Of a DNA stretch of 64,000 nt, positions 13,001-23,294 are shown piece after piece. This DNA comes from Strongylocentrotus purpuratus. Lineage: Eukaryota; Echinodermata; Echinoidea; Camarodonta; Strongylocentrotidae. The position numbers were made by a program, and so were the translations under genes. The notes under the pieces are model-generated. The model ran no database searches and had not been told where the DNA came from. It worked only from the letters and a program-made list of their open reading frames with translations. The stretch lies in contig NW_022145606.1 in the NCBI RefSeq assembly GCF_000002235.5, positions 46,487,274-46,551,273 of the forward strand. The letters run 5' to 3'. Numbering within the stretch: position 1 is the stretch's first letter; every line of letters starts with the position of its first letter.

Positions 13001-13850
13001 AAAGAATTACGTAAACAAACTTGGTCAAATTGCATATCTATAATACCTTGCATACTTACAAATTGCATATCTATAATACCTTGCATACTTAACAAAAAAA
13101 GGTTTTCGGATACATTTAATATGTTAAGAACAATAATTTGCTTACGTTGCCACTATACCATGAACAGTTAGAGAATCTTTTCAGTATTACAAATAGCATT
13201 GGAAGGAGGCGCTGCTCACCCCCCCCCCCCATTTAGAATGGGAATGCATGACTGTGTCCCTGCATTAAGTCTATGGGAATTAGATAATTCAGGAGTCAAC
13301 GGGTTAACAATCTTAGACAAATTACATATCTCTAATACCTTGCACTAATTAGAAACAAACTTTTTCGGATACATTGTAATACTTTGAGACCAATAATTTG
13401 CTTACGTTGCCACTATACCATGAACACTTAGAGAATCTTTTCAGTATTACAAATATCATTGGAAGAAGGCAGCCGTTCATCCCCAGTAATAGCGGGAATA
13501 TACATGACTGTGTATTATATTTGCAATGTATGCTTTCAGTCGATTAGGAGGTGTGCTACCCCCTCCCCTCGTGATTATCTACCTACAACTACATCTCACC
13601 CTCATTATCTACCTACATCTCTGTCTATAAAATACCCGTCATTTGCAATAATGAGCGCAACGACTTGATACTAAATAAGCATGAACGTTACATAGTCTAC
13701 TGTCGACAGCATAATGAAATGAAATGAAACATTATGATAGCATTATAATGGAGCAGAGACTAGACCGACTATTTGATTTAAATCACATTTCGGCACAGGT
13801 TTGCAGGGCAGGGGCACTGAAAGGACTGCATCCTGGACATTCCGACATTC
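10041..13850. repeat. Module 2, non-coding block 3' of TRIM copy A
   Basis: Colinear with 18915-22990 (module 3) and 46495-50390 (module 5), and from 11045 with 33555-36490 (module 4). Landmarks are GCGCCCTCTTTCATTT at 10166, GGCCCTCAGTATTTGATGA at 11068, a poly-C run at about 12160, and GCTTTCAGTCGATTAG near 13530. Indels and shifting frames between copies argue against coding. TATA-rich and poly-C tracts differ in length between copies. No independent gene was found. Confidence 0.75.
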
Positions 13851-13869
13851 GATGAAACATCGTCTCATA

Positions 13870-13965
13870 ATTATTCGGGCAAAGAGGTGCCCCATATATC
13901 CTAATTATTGGGCAGCGAGGTACCCAAATATCCTCCTATTCAGACAACAAAGTGCCTGAACATAT
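13870..13965. repeat. Hairpin minisatellite 3' of TRIM A
   Basis: Three units at a spacing of 32-33 bp: GGGCAAAGAGGTGCCC at 13877, GGGCAGCGAGGTACCC at 13910 and a diverged GACAACAAAGTGCC unit at about 13943. Each core is a short inverted repeat (GGGCA with TGCCC). It lies downstream of the gene's poly(A) signal. Confidence 0.6.
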
Positions 13966-14048
13966 ATTTTTATCTGGTGTATGTTGGTGACTATTATGAG
14001 CTGTGACAACCGAGACCAGGCAAGAGTAGATAATATTTATATGGTGCA

Positions 14049-14054
14049 TTTATT
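14049..14054 (-). terminator. Candidate poly(A) signal of TRIM copy A
   Basis: AATAAA on the minus strand, about 85 nt beyond the TAA stop. Copy D has AATTAA at the matching place and I see no perfect hexamer for copy B. Usage is inferred. Confidence 0.45.
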
Positions 14055-14139
14055 CGACTTGACCGAATAACAATCTAAAATGGTTGGGTTTTGTAAGTTT
14101 GATCAACTAGCTCCACGTTTCATCTGCAAAAACTGAAAT

Positions 14140-15921
14140 TTACTCCCGTGTCTCATGGAAGATGTAAAGCCTATCAACAGCGCGGAAAGCAATCTCTCCC
14201 GTCTTGAATGCTTGCAAAAAGTAATTACGTTTACATGATTTCGTTATCTTGAAATCAGTGAGAATGTTTTTGATGTATTTGAGCTCTTTTGTGTACTTAA
14301 CGATGCTCACCAGGCCCTGATCGTGCTTAACCCATGCGATGATAACTGAATCATCCTGACACACAACAGGGTAAGCGATATCACCATCTTTGCGGATGCT
14401 ATGAATGATAGCACCAGACACATCGTTAATCATTTTTACCTGAGACGGATATGTGAATATAGCTGTACTCGTACTAACGACAATCGCTTGACTGGATGTC
14501 AGCGCAAACATCTCGTTTGGTGCAAATCCGTTACACGTTATCTCTCTAATTGCCTTCCCCCCTTCTGGCTTAAATACCTGTATTTTCTTGCATGCATCGT
14601 AACCTATAAAGATTAGCCCATCCTTGCCTACTGTAAGACCACCACATACACCTTTAAAAACATCCTTTGTTTCAAACGTTACATCAAGCTTTTCACAAAG
14701 CTCTGTGTACAAGGAAATTCTGTTATTATGGTTATTATGGTCGCGTATGACGTATCCACCATCAGGCATGAAGTGTAAGGCCCTAACGTTACCATATTTC
14801 ATAACGGTATCTTGTATAATGCCCTCAGGAGAATATATGACTATTCCTCTCTTTCGACTATCAAAAGCCATGATCTCATTGTTTGGTGATATTACCATCC
14901 CGCTCATGCTTTTTCCAGCAGGCAGGGGAGCTTCCGTTCGTAGAACCCATTTAGACTTCGTATGTGCAGGGACCTCCCTGGTATGTGTTAGCTGGCCCAA
15001 CCGGAGTTCATCCGATCCCTGACTCCTGAAGCCAATTCTTTCACCTTCCTCAGCAGTTCTTATGGGCAGCTCCTCATCTGGTCTGATTTGGTTTAGAAGC
15101 TCTTTCAGCTGTTGACACATCGCCTTATGTGCGGTTAGAGCCTCTGTCTGGATAGGAAAATTAAGACCATCCTTAACCAAGTCCAGAACCTTCTTAATCT
15201 TGTATATCTGCTTATGAATCGGCTTTTCCACGTCTCCCAATGAAGTCTCAAGTTTCCCTAGCTTGTGCTCAATTTCATTTTTCAACACTGTCTTTCTTTC
15301 CTTCAATTTCTCAACAAATTCCTCATAAGTCGCATCTATTTCATCGTTGAGTCGTTTTTGTATGTTATGCACCCTTTTACGCTGGTATTCAACGAAAGAA
15401 AAATACTTGTCAACGTTGCGTATCTTTGCATCTGCTTTAGATGCAATTTTCTCGACGTGATTCTTTTGATCAGTTTCATGTTCGCCTGCTTCCAGGATAG
15501 TGTGAGCATCCTTTGCATGCTCTGATATGCCACACTTGCAGCAGACATACTTCTTACAGTTGAGACAAAAACATTCTTCATCGTAGTTCGGATGTTTTCG
15601 ACATTTGTTCCATTTTCTTTGAAATGATTCGTTTTCTTGATTACTGTTGGAACCGACCTGGCCCTGGGTCTCCACATCTTCAACAAGTGATCTGACTATT
15701 ATGTTTGATTGCAGTCTACCCACGTCTCCACCAGGAACCGAAGTCTCCTCCCCGCACATAGGACACAACAGCTTTCCACGAGACTCCAGGAGAGTCTCAA
15801 GACAACCCTTGCAGAAAGTATGGGAGCAGGTCAGGATCTTGGGTTCCTTGAAGAAGCTCAGACAGACAGGACACTCCAGGTTCTTTTGGAAAGCCTCATG
15901 CTTCAAGGAAGTAGCCATCAT
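14140..15921 (-). CDS. TRIM-like RBCC E3 ubiquitin ligase, copy A
   Basis: Single coding exon of 593 aa. An N-terminal C3HC4 RING has ligands C17, C20, C32, H34, C37, C40, C53 and C56. A type-2 B-box follows with C107, H110, C119, C122, C127, C130, H135 and H140, then a charged coiled coil at roughly 155-280. The C-terminal half (about 325-593) has repeated strand-turn segments such as VGKDGLIF and YPVVCQDDSVIIAWV, read as an NHL-like beta-propeller. In known TRIM proteins the RING recruits E2, the coiled coil dimerises and the C-terminal domain binds the target; here that is inferred. Start: ATGATGG, the second ATG having A at -3 and G at +4; the five codons further upstream begin with GTG and were not used. 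An AG acceptor lies 20 nt upstream. A 9-bp duplication gives an extra Asn-His-Asn near residue 405. Subfamily and orthology are not certain. Confidence 0.9.
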   Translation of the reverse strand: MMATSLKHEAFQKNLECPVCLSFFKEPKILTCSHTFCKGCLETLLESRGKLLCPMCGEETSVPGGDVGRLQSNIIVRSLVEDVETQGQVGSNSNQENESFQRKWNKCRKHPNYDEECFCLNCKKYVCCKCGISEHAKDAHTILEAGEHETDQKNHVEKIASKADAKIRNVDKYFSFVEYQRKRVHNIQKRLNDEIDATYEEFVEKLKERKTVLKNEIEHKLGKLETSLGDVEKPIHKQIYKIKKVLDLVKDGLNFPIQTEALTAHKAMCQQLKELLNQIRPDEELPIRTAEEGERIGFRSQGSDELRLGQLTHTREVPAHTKSKWVLRTEAPLPAGKSMSGMVISPNNEIMAFDSRKRGIVIYSPEGIIQDTVMKYGNVRALHFMPDGGYVIRDHNNHNNRISLYTELCEKLDVTFETKDVFKGVCGGLTVGKDGLIFIGYDACKKIQVFKPEGGKAIREITCNGFAPNEMFALTSSQAIVVSTSTAIFTYPSQVKMINDVSGAIIHSIRKDGDIAYPVVCQDDSVIIAWVKHDQGLVSIVKYTKELKYIKNILTDFKITKSCKRNYFLQAFKTGEIAFRAVDRLYIFHETRE

Positions 15922-16400
15922 TGACAACACAAGCACACGACCTGACAGAGTTAGAAAAAACCTGAGGAAGAAAATTAATTGGTGAATTAATTGGCCAACT
16001 CAATCAAAAGTGTGAAATATTTTGTAAATACTTAGCTGGCTTTTATTGCACTGAAAAATGTTAAACATAATGCATTCCATGATTAATATGCCTATAGCTA
16101 CCTGTTACAACATTATGCAATTACTGTATTCTTATTCGTTAGCACTTACGTTACGAAGTAGCTCTAATGGCGACTCTGCTTTCAATAAGGCGTGTTATGA
16201 TAATGTCTCATTCAGCTGTGCAGTTGTATGAGTATGTATTTTGTTCGGGTGGAAATTCCCACTGACATTCATAACAGGAAGTATTATGTTGAACCTTTGC
16301 ACTTGTGATCCTTCCGCTCAACCTAAACGTTCACCCACGCACATCTCACCAATCCCTCTCGCCATTACAAGTTAAATGAGTATGATTTAGTTTTTCTCTT
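15922..16400 (-). other. 5' flank of TRIM A with tandem splice acceptors
   Basis: On the minus strand the tract TTTTCTTCCTCAG ends at 15962 and a second, TTTTTTCTAACTCTGTCAG, ends at 15942, 20 nt apart. The second joins the 20-nt leader before ATGATGG. Copies B, C and D have only one acceptor at this place. The flank up to 16380 is conserved with the other modules and probably holds intron and promoter sequence. The upstream exon could not be identified. Confidence 0.55.
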
Positions 16401-17390
16401 AGGGGTAGGATTTCTCACACATAAATATTTCATGGACCTCACACTCCAGATAAATGCCTCTCATAAAATCTGACAGATGCCCCTTTTCCTTTGTTATAGG
16501 TGCCCATTTTCTTTCTCCTAAGTGCTCCTTTTCAGGTACAAGAAGTGCACCCTTACCATTTCCGATAAGAGCCCCTTCATCTCTCATAAATGCACCTTAT
16601 CAAATCTCACCTTTCGTTTTGACAAGTGCCTGTTTTCCTTTGTATGCCATCTTTTCATTGTTACAGTTCCCCCTTTTCATCTCTGCTAATTGCTCCTATT
16701 CCAATTTGAGATGTGACCCTTATTTGACCCATGTCTCCTGATCCCTTTTAATAAATGCCAATCAAAACAGTGTGATCTGATGAAAATAAATTTAATCCGG
16801 AAAATCATAATTATAGTTTGAAAAGTGATCTCCATCATTGGGCTATAATACAAAACTTAATTCGTAAGGTAAATAATTATATAACTCGAAGAAATATCCC
16901 GATGTTAGAATTCAAGAAAGAATATGTGCAAATCAAACGTGTTGACAAACTCAGAGGGCGCTGTGTACTTATTGGTCACGACAGGGATTAAGGTAACCGT
17001 TGCTCCTGAAGAGAGTCCAAAGATCACTCCCATTTCAGTAAAGGCTCCCCCTTGTATAAGAGTAATGAGCAGTGGTGTTATTATGGGGGACAGGGGTGCA
17101 AGGAGGAAGGAAAGGCGCTAGACACAATCATGGTACACCATCATGGTACTTTGAGATTTAATTAAAAAATATATACGTATGTGCAAAAATTGCTTACAAG
17201 CGTATCGATTTCATTGATTCTCTATTTGTAATCTTATCGATTATTGTATAATAGAAATGATTATTCTCACTTAAGTCGTAAAAGACCACAACTAACATAA
17301 GCAGTTGGCAAGTTATTCATCAGCACAGTAATAACGGGTAGATGTTAGCTGTACAAAATCACCCCTTCCTGGTAATACCTATTGCTGTGG
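16401..17390. other. Inter-module DNA between modules 2 and 3
   Basis: 16440-16760 is a loose ~32-bp repeat whose units carry TGCCCCTTTT-like cores. 16770-17110 is similar to 43345-43700, and 17140-17390 is similar to 44105-44245 joined to 44880-44990. The copy here therefore lacks about 400 bp at about 17110-17140 and about 630 bp at about 17290. No gene seen. Confidence 0.6.
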
Positions 17391-19800
17391 GTCAAATCAT
17401 GGACCTACTACGGAGACCATAGTCAACTTATCGAAAATTTGTTTTGTGGTGATTGGATCTGCTTCTTTGATGTAGTGTACAGCAGAGAAGAAAAGAAATG
17501 AAGATAGGAGTGGAAGACAGAAGACATATGAGAAAAGAGACGGAGAGAGAGAGACAGAGAGAGAAAGAGTATTTATTTGTGTCCGTTTCACTTTATAATG
17601 CAACTTTCCCCCACTCTAAAGGGTCAAGAATTTCATGAAAACATAAAGTTAGAAACCACGAGAGTTTGTTATTTTTAAAGTCTTTCTTCCTCGCTCTCAA
17701 CATTTAGAAATAAGATGATTTCAGGCCACCAACCAAGTGCCTGAAAACCTCCATTTGGAGGCAAAGAGGTGCCCGAATATTCTTCTAATTGACAGCGAGG
17801 TATCCAAATATAGTTTATATATTTTCTATCGAAATTACATTCGGGCAATGAGATGGCCGAATATCCTCATATTCGTGTATCAAGGTGACTGAATAATTAT
17901 ATGAATTGTTGTATTTATGTACTTCTTGGCGAGGTGCCCGCATACACTATTGTTTGTATTATCAAGTGTGTTGATTACAGATTTTGCTTTACACTATTAA
18001 AATCTGATTTTTAGAATCAAATATGCCCATACGTGTATACATAGCGAATGCTGAGTGCCACAGTGATGCAAAATGAACCTTCTATGATGACTTTGGAAAT
18101 GTGGTGACGCGAAGTTGTTGTTTTTTTTTGAAGGGGTGACGTAACAAAAATAAACACAGATTGAAAAACACTGATCTAATTTCATCTTCCGCTTTCTGAT
18201 AACTCTTCGTGACATGACTATTATGCGATTAGAAACATTGAATTAAAGAGCACTCCAATCCTTTTGTAATAAGTTTAGAATCAGATTAGCGAAATTTGAA
18301 ATAAAACGGACCAATAATGAGACAGTTGTGAATGTTTGACAAATGATATCACTAAAGCTATGCCAATCCCCAATTTTGATTATTTGGTCAGTGGATTGTG
18401 ACGTATTATTGGCTTTTCTTCAAACCTGAAAGTTCCTTCTCCCTTGGGGCACTCCTCAAAATATATTATGGATAGCTTAATATCGTATGTACTCTAGAAC
18501 GAAAAGGCCCTCTCGAGTCATACATTTTGAAGAAAAAAAAATATTTTAGATAGTTTTTTGTTGTTGGAACAAATGGGAAGTCATCACAGTGATCAATGTA
18601 GTCAATCTGAAGTTCCCTTACTATACAACTTTCACAAATTTAAAATGTTCGTCATTTGATAATTGTAGTGACAGATCATTTCCCCATTTGAGTTGTTGAT
18701 CTGTTTCTGACAAAGCAATAGTATAACTACGTATAAAAATAGAGTAACATAGTTTAGACACTTTGCTTGTGTTTCAGGAAATTGTGTAATCGATCATCAT
18801 GTGGTTCACTTATTTCATGTTTTCCTATAGATTTTCCTCTGATTTGACTTTTCCATTCATTTGGGATAGCAGATATACGCGAATTATATACCATAATAGG
18901 TACATAACAATATTTCAGGTAATTTCGTCCGGTCGTCGTCGAACAAGACAAGTGTCTGCCCGAGTTTCGAATGCGTTTGCGCTAAATCAGTTACGAAGAT
19001 TGATTGTGTTCTTTTATTTATATATATTGCGCCCTCTTTCATTTGAAACTTATAGATGATGATTAATCTTGCCATAATATATAAAAATAACACACTTGCA
19101 AAACAATTATTTTTATTTTGTTGTCATCTTTCTTTTTTCTCTCATTCTCCATCAAGAGAATTTGAGACAGGGGCTAGAAGGCTGCAGCCTTGATACTTTT
19201 GAAGGGAAAATCGGATAACCGTCATGTCATCAGCAAGGCGCTGTGTCAGTAGTTTCCCTTTTCGAATAATCTAATCTACCGGTAGTTAAATTTCTATATA
19301 TTGCGTATAGGTGCTCTTAAATATAAAAACACACAAGTGTACGTTGAGAGAAGACATACCCCCCACCCCCCCCCCCCCATCTCACCATATATTTTTAAAA
19401 TCTTATTTCTTTGATTTTGATGTTGTTGTTGAATACTTTGCTTCAGTTGAACAATGATTATTCAAATTGTCTCTAATTCTCTATAGTCTGTGGTAAATGC
19501 ATAATATAGTAAATTTCTTTGTTTAAAATTAAATACTTTTATTCCATTTATGCTTTGGACACATCCATGCACGCCGATTCACTTGTGTATAAGCCTTGTA
19601 AATGTTGTTATGATCATGAGAGTCGATATAGTTTAGTGAATTCAAGGGATTCAACCACTAACTGAATGAAGCAGCTATCACACTGGAGTCGTAGGGTGGG
19701 GTAGTTATCTCAGAAATGGAGAATTTTTGACATCATTTTTAGTCCATATGCAAGCCCCAAAACTAAGGGGGCACCCTCTCCCCGTTAGCGACAAGAGGTT
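17391..19800. repeat. Module 3, left blocks
   Basis: Matches 44985-47330 almost throughout, and 294-1060 in its first part. Landmarks are the GA-rich stretch at about 17540, CAGTGGATTGTGACGTATT at about 18390, TTGAGTTGTTGATCTG at about 18690 and GCGCCCTCTTTCATTT at about 19030. Poly-C runs lie near 19363-19377. No coding region is supported. Confidence 0.75.
17728..17945. repeat. Hairpin minisatellite, module 3 left block
   Basis: About six diverged ~33-bp units, including GGCAAAGAGGTGCCCGAATA near 17760, GGGCAATGAGATGGCC near 17845 and GGCGAGGTGCCCGCA near 17928. It is a direct paralogue of 725-940 and 45305-45515. Confidence 0.55.
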
Positions 19801-19807
19801 CGCTTAA

Positions 19808-20705
19808 AGGTGAAATTCAAAGAAAATCAAAAATATGTCAACTAATGTTTCACTAAAACTTAAAGCTAACAGATGGCCATCGTTCAAGTTTTAGGCCAAC
19901 TACATACCGGGGGATTTATTAAAATACAAATACAACCACCTCCATAGCAGCTGGGATATACGAGAGATTCGCCGGAAAAATAACGATGTTTTGATGACGT
20001 CACTATATGGACCAATACTGCTCAAGCATACGACGTCCCTTAAAGAATGAACATAATTGTAAAGCTATTATTTGTAAAAATATAATAAGTTTAGTGTATA
20101 TGAATGTAATGGCATGTCAAACCATTCAAAAGGGGATATGACCCGATTCTGATACCTAAAATCTTTCGCTTGTAAATACACAGGATAGGGGTTAATTAAC
20201 AATCAAAGAATTCAGACCTTCAAATTAAAAAAAAACCCGGATGGTATTAATCACGGCATTTGTTCCCTCTTGAAACGCCGAACATACCGCGGTGTGTGCA
20301 GCTGAATATACAATGGCGTCTTATTTTGTTTACAAGTGTCATCAAATAAAACCATGCGCGGGGTATAGAGTGAGGCAATAGATTATACATTTAGCCTGAC
20401 GGTAGTGAAGTAAGAAAAAAAAACTCAAGAGAAGATGAAAACACAGGCACTGAAAATGTGTGAGATGTCATGAGACATCTTCTGCTTGTGCAAATCATGT
20501 CCATACTGTGATCTCACACATCTCAGCAGCGTTCGGAGAGCTCTTCAGGTGCTATGCCGGGGCTGTATTTAAGCGCTTTGTAATTTATAATAATTATTAC
20601 TTCGAATGTTTCCAAGCATTACATTTCGATAACCTTGTCGAATCGAAGTTTTAACTTTGCAATAATTAACATTAAGTTAGTGTTTAAAATCAATGAATAT
20701 CTACT
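19808..20705. mobile_element. TTAA-flanked non-autonomous DNA transposon (898 bp)
   Basis: Bounded by TTAA at 19804-19807 and 20706-20709. Paralogous modules 2 (about 11015) and 5 (about 47325) lack the whole segment: there the sequence runs directly from GCGACAAGAGGTCCGCTTT into the A-rich stretch before TTGAAACCG. The ends are weakly inverted (AGGTGAAATTCA against AGTAGATATTCA). A TTAA target suggests Kolobok- or piggyBac-type mobilisation. No transposase reading was found. Confidence 0.6.
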
Positions 20706-20709
20706 TTAA

Positions 20710-22750
20710 AACAAAAAAACCACACTGAATGAAACCGTTTTGGTGTTCAAAACTTAAAAGCCCTCAGTATTTGATTGAAACTTGAAAACGAGTCTGATGC
20801 AAAGAATGCTAAAGACAGTTTGACGTCGTTCGCTGGAGTAAGGATAGTCTATACTCATACTATGTCGATGGAATATCTTTATCATGACAAAAGTCGTCTT
20901 CTGGTTTTCCGATTTCTTCTTGATTGCTGACCTTTACGCTTGCTTTTATAACAGCTGACATATTATACGAATATCATGTACAGAAGCTTTTACATACCTC
21001 CTGCATGTATTCTCTAAAATCAATTCTTTTGATGACTCGGTTTGTCACCTTTTTTTAATTTCGTTTGTTTTCACCAATGACACCGGACAAAGGACTATTT
21101 TCTGGAAATATCAGTGACCAAATTCATACTTCAAGTTTATTACTTCTATTCCCTATAAGAACATATGATTGAATTGAAAATGAAATATGTGACATAATTT
21201 GAATGGAACATGATAACTGACAAAATTTCATGATAATAACAATTATGCTTTTACAGCGCATAATATGCCAGGATGTTTGTATGCTCTTACAAAGATAATA
21301 AAGAAAGTTAATCACTCTACTATCATATGAAAGAATCGTTGACATAGTGAGGAAGGGGAACACTTTAATGCATATTAGAAAAAACTACATGTAGTAGAAA
21401 TTAAGTTATAAACTACTGATTTCCTTTCTGATTCAGAATATAACTAGGAATTCTTAAAAACTTAACTGGATCTCGTACATACATGTTATGTATATGCGAC
21501 ACAAAATTGCTTAAACATTGTTGTCTTTACATCATATTTATAAGTCTAACAGCATAAAGTACATAGACATGTCAAAATAACATTAAATAATTAATCCTTT
21601 AAAAAATATATAATTTAAATTGCACATGAAATTCACAACATAGGTGCGTTTTTTTCTCACATCGTTGGGCTATAGACTAAAAATGGAAAATTATTCTTCC
21701 CCCCCCTCCCCTGCTATACAGCGGGTCTTCTTTGTTACTGGTATAGTGTAACGATTAAAACATGATCTATAGTTCCAAAATAAATCATCCGTATCTATTT
21801 CACTGTCAGTACTCTGTTTACCTTGCAACTGACATAGTACAGGTATTTATAACTGTTTTTGTAACTATATAATATAGATATATATATATATACCCAATAC
21901 TTAAAAGCTAATCATTTACTCGCTTGTATTAGGATTCAAATGTAAACCATGAACAAATGAAATGGCACTCTTAAGTCTTTTACATTTTATCAACAAATCC
22001 CTCATCTTTCTCTCTCTCGTCTCTCTGTCGTTTCCCCAGCTTGTTCCTTTCCATTTCTCGTGTTCTATCTTCATAATTGGAAATATTTGTTTATGATTAT
22101 TATAAATTTGAGGTGCAATATTTTTAACAATTTTTCTTCATATCTAATCTTAAGTTTTGTTCCTTGTCAATTTTGGTAAATGTATTGTATTCTTATAAAT
22201 AATTTTGAACCATAAATAATAATAACAATAATAACAAAATTATAAATCTTGAATGTATCAGTCTTTGGACTGATCTACAAGCATTTTTTTGTCAATAAAC
22301 CTAGCCGAAAAAAAATGACTGGATGAATAAATAAATTATAAATGCATGATAAGCAAAGAGAGATAGAGGAAGGTACAGTAATTGGGGATTGTACAGAGTA
22401 AGGTCCTTAAGAACAAAAATAGAATGATGCCTTCACCATGAAAACCAATTTATGAAATAAGTTAATCCGTTGCTTACTGGAACCTGGTGGTCCCTGCATT
22501 AAGTCTATGGGAATTAGATAATTCAGGAGTCAACGGGTTAACAATCTTAGACAAATTACATATCTCTAATACCTTGCACTAATTAGAAACAAACTTTTTC
22601 GGATACATTGTAATATTTTAAGAACAATAATATGCTTATTTTGCCACTATACCGTGAACACTTAGAGAATCTTTTCAGTATTACACATAGCATTGGAAGG
22701 AGGCAGCTGCTCATCCCTCGTAATAGCGTGCATGACTGTGTATTATATTT
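20710..22750. repeat. Module 3, central non-coding block
   Basis: Colinear with 11030-13525 and 47335-50390. It has a short poly-C run near 21701, a TA-rich tract near 21870-21892, and a paralogous CAGTCTTTGGACTGATCTACA inverted repeat near 22260 (also at about 12705, 35065 and 49835). No gene seen. Confidence 0.7.
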
Positions 22751-23290
22751 GCAATGTATGCTTTCAGTCGATTAGAAGGAGTGCTACCTCCTCCCCTCGT
22801 CTTTGATTTTGATTATCTACCTACATCTGTCTACGAAATATCCGTCATTTGCAATAATGAGCGCAAACCCTTGATACTTCATAAGCGTAAACGTTACACA
22901 GTCTACTGTCGACGGCATAATGAAATCGGTCAACATTATAAAAGTATTGTTATAAAGCGGAGTCTAGACAGACTATTTGATTTAAATCACATTTTGGCAA
23001 AGACTTGCAAGGCAAGGGCACTGAGAGGACTGCATTCGCGAGTTTTAAGGTTCCGACATTCGATGAACGATCATCTCATAAATATTCGGGCAAACAGGTG
23101 CCCCATATATCTGAATCATTGGGCAGCGAGGTGCCCAAATATCTTCCCATGCAGACATGCAACGAGGTGCCTGTATATGTATTTTTATCTGGTGTATATG
23201 TTGGTGACTAATATGAGCTGTGACAACGGAGACCAGGCAAGAGTAGTTAGTATTTATGTTTGATCAACTCCACGTTTCACCCGCAAACTG
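22751..23290. other. 3' flank of TRIM B, including hairpin minisatellite
   Basis: The hairpin minisatellite occupies about 23085-23190 (GGGCAAACAGGTGCCCC, then GGGCAGCGAGGTGCCC). The plus-strand frame open across 22754-23263 is broken in module 2 and cut short in module 4, and its end is this minisatellite, so I do not call a gene. Confidence 0.55.
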
Positions 23291-23294
23291 AAAT

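Noticed and set aside
14401..15985. Several plus-strand frames antisense to TRIM copies (also at 23.7-25.1, 36.8-38.4 and 51.0-52.5 kb)
   Set aside because: They are shadows of the conserved minus-strand coding sequence, repeated in each paralogue for that reason.
22754..23263. 169-aa plus-strand frame beginning MYAFSRLEGVL, also open at 36265-36525
   Set aside because: The same DNA in module 2 (13528-13990) is broken by indels, and the frame's second half is the hairpin minisatellite. No family recognised.
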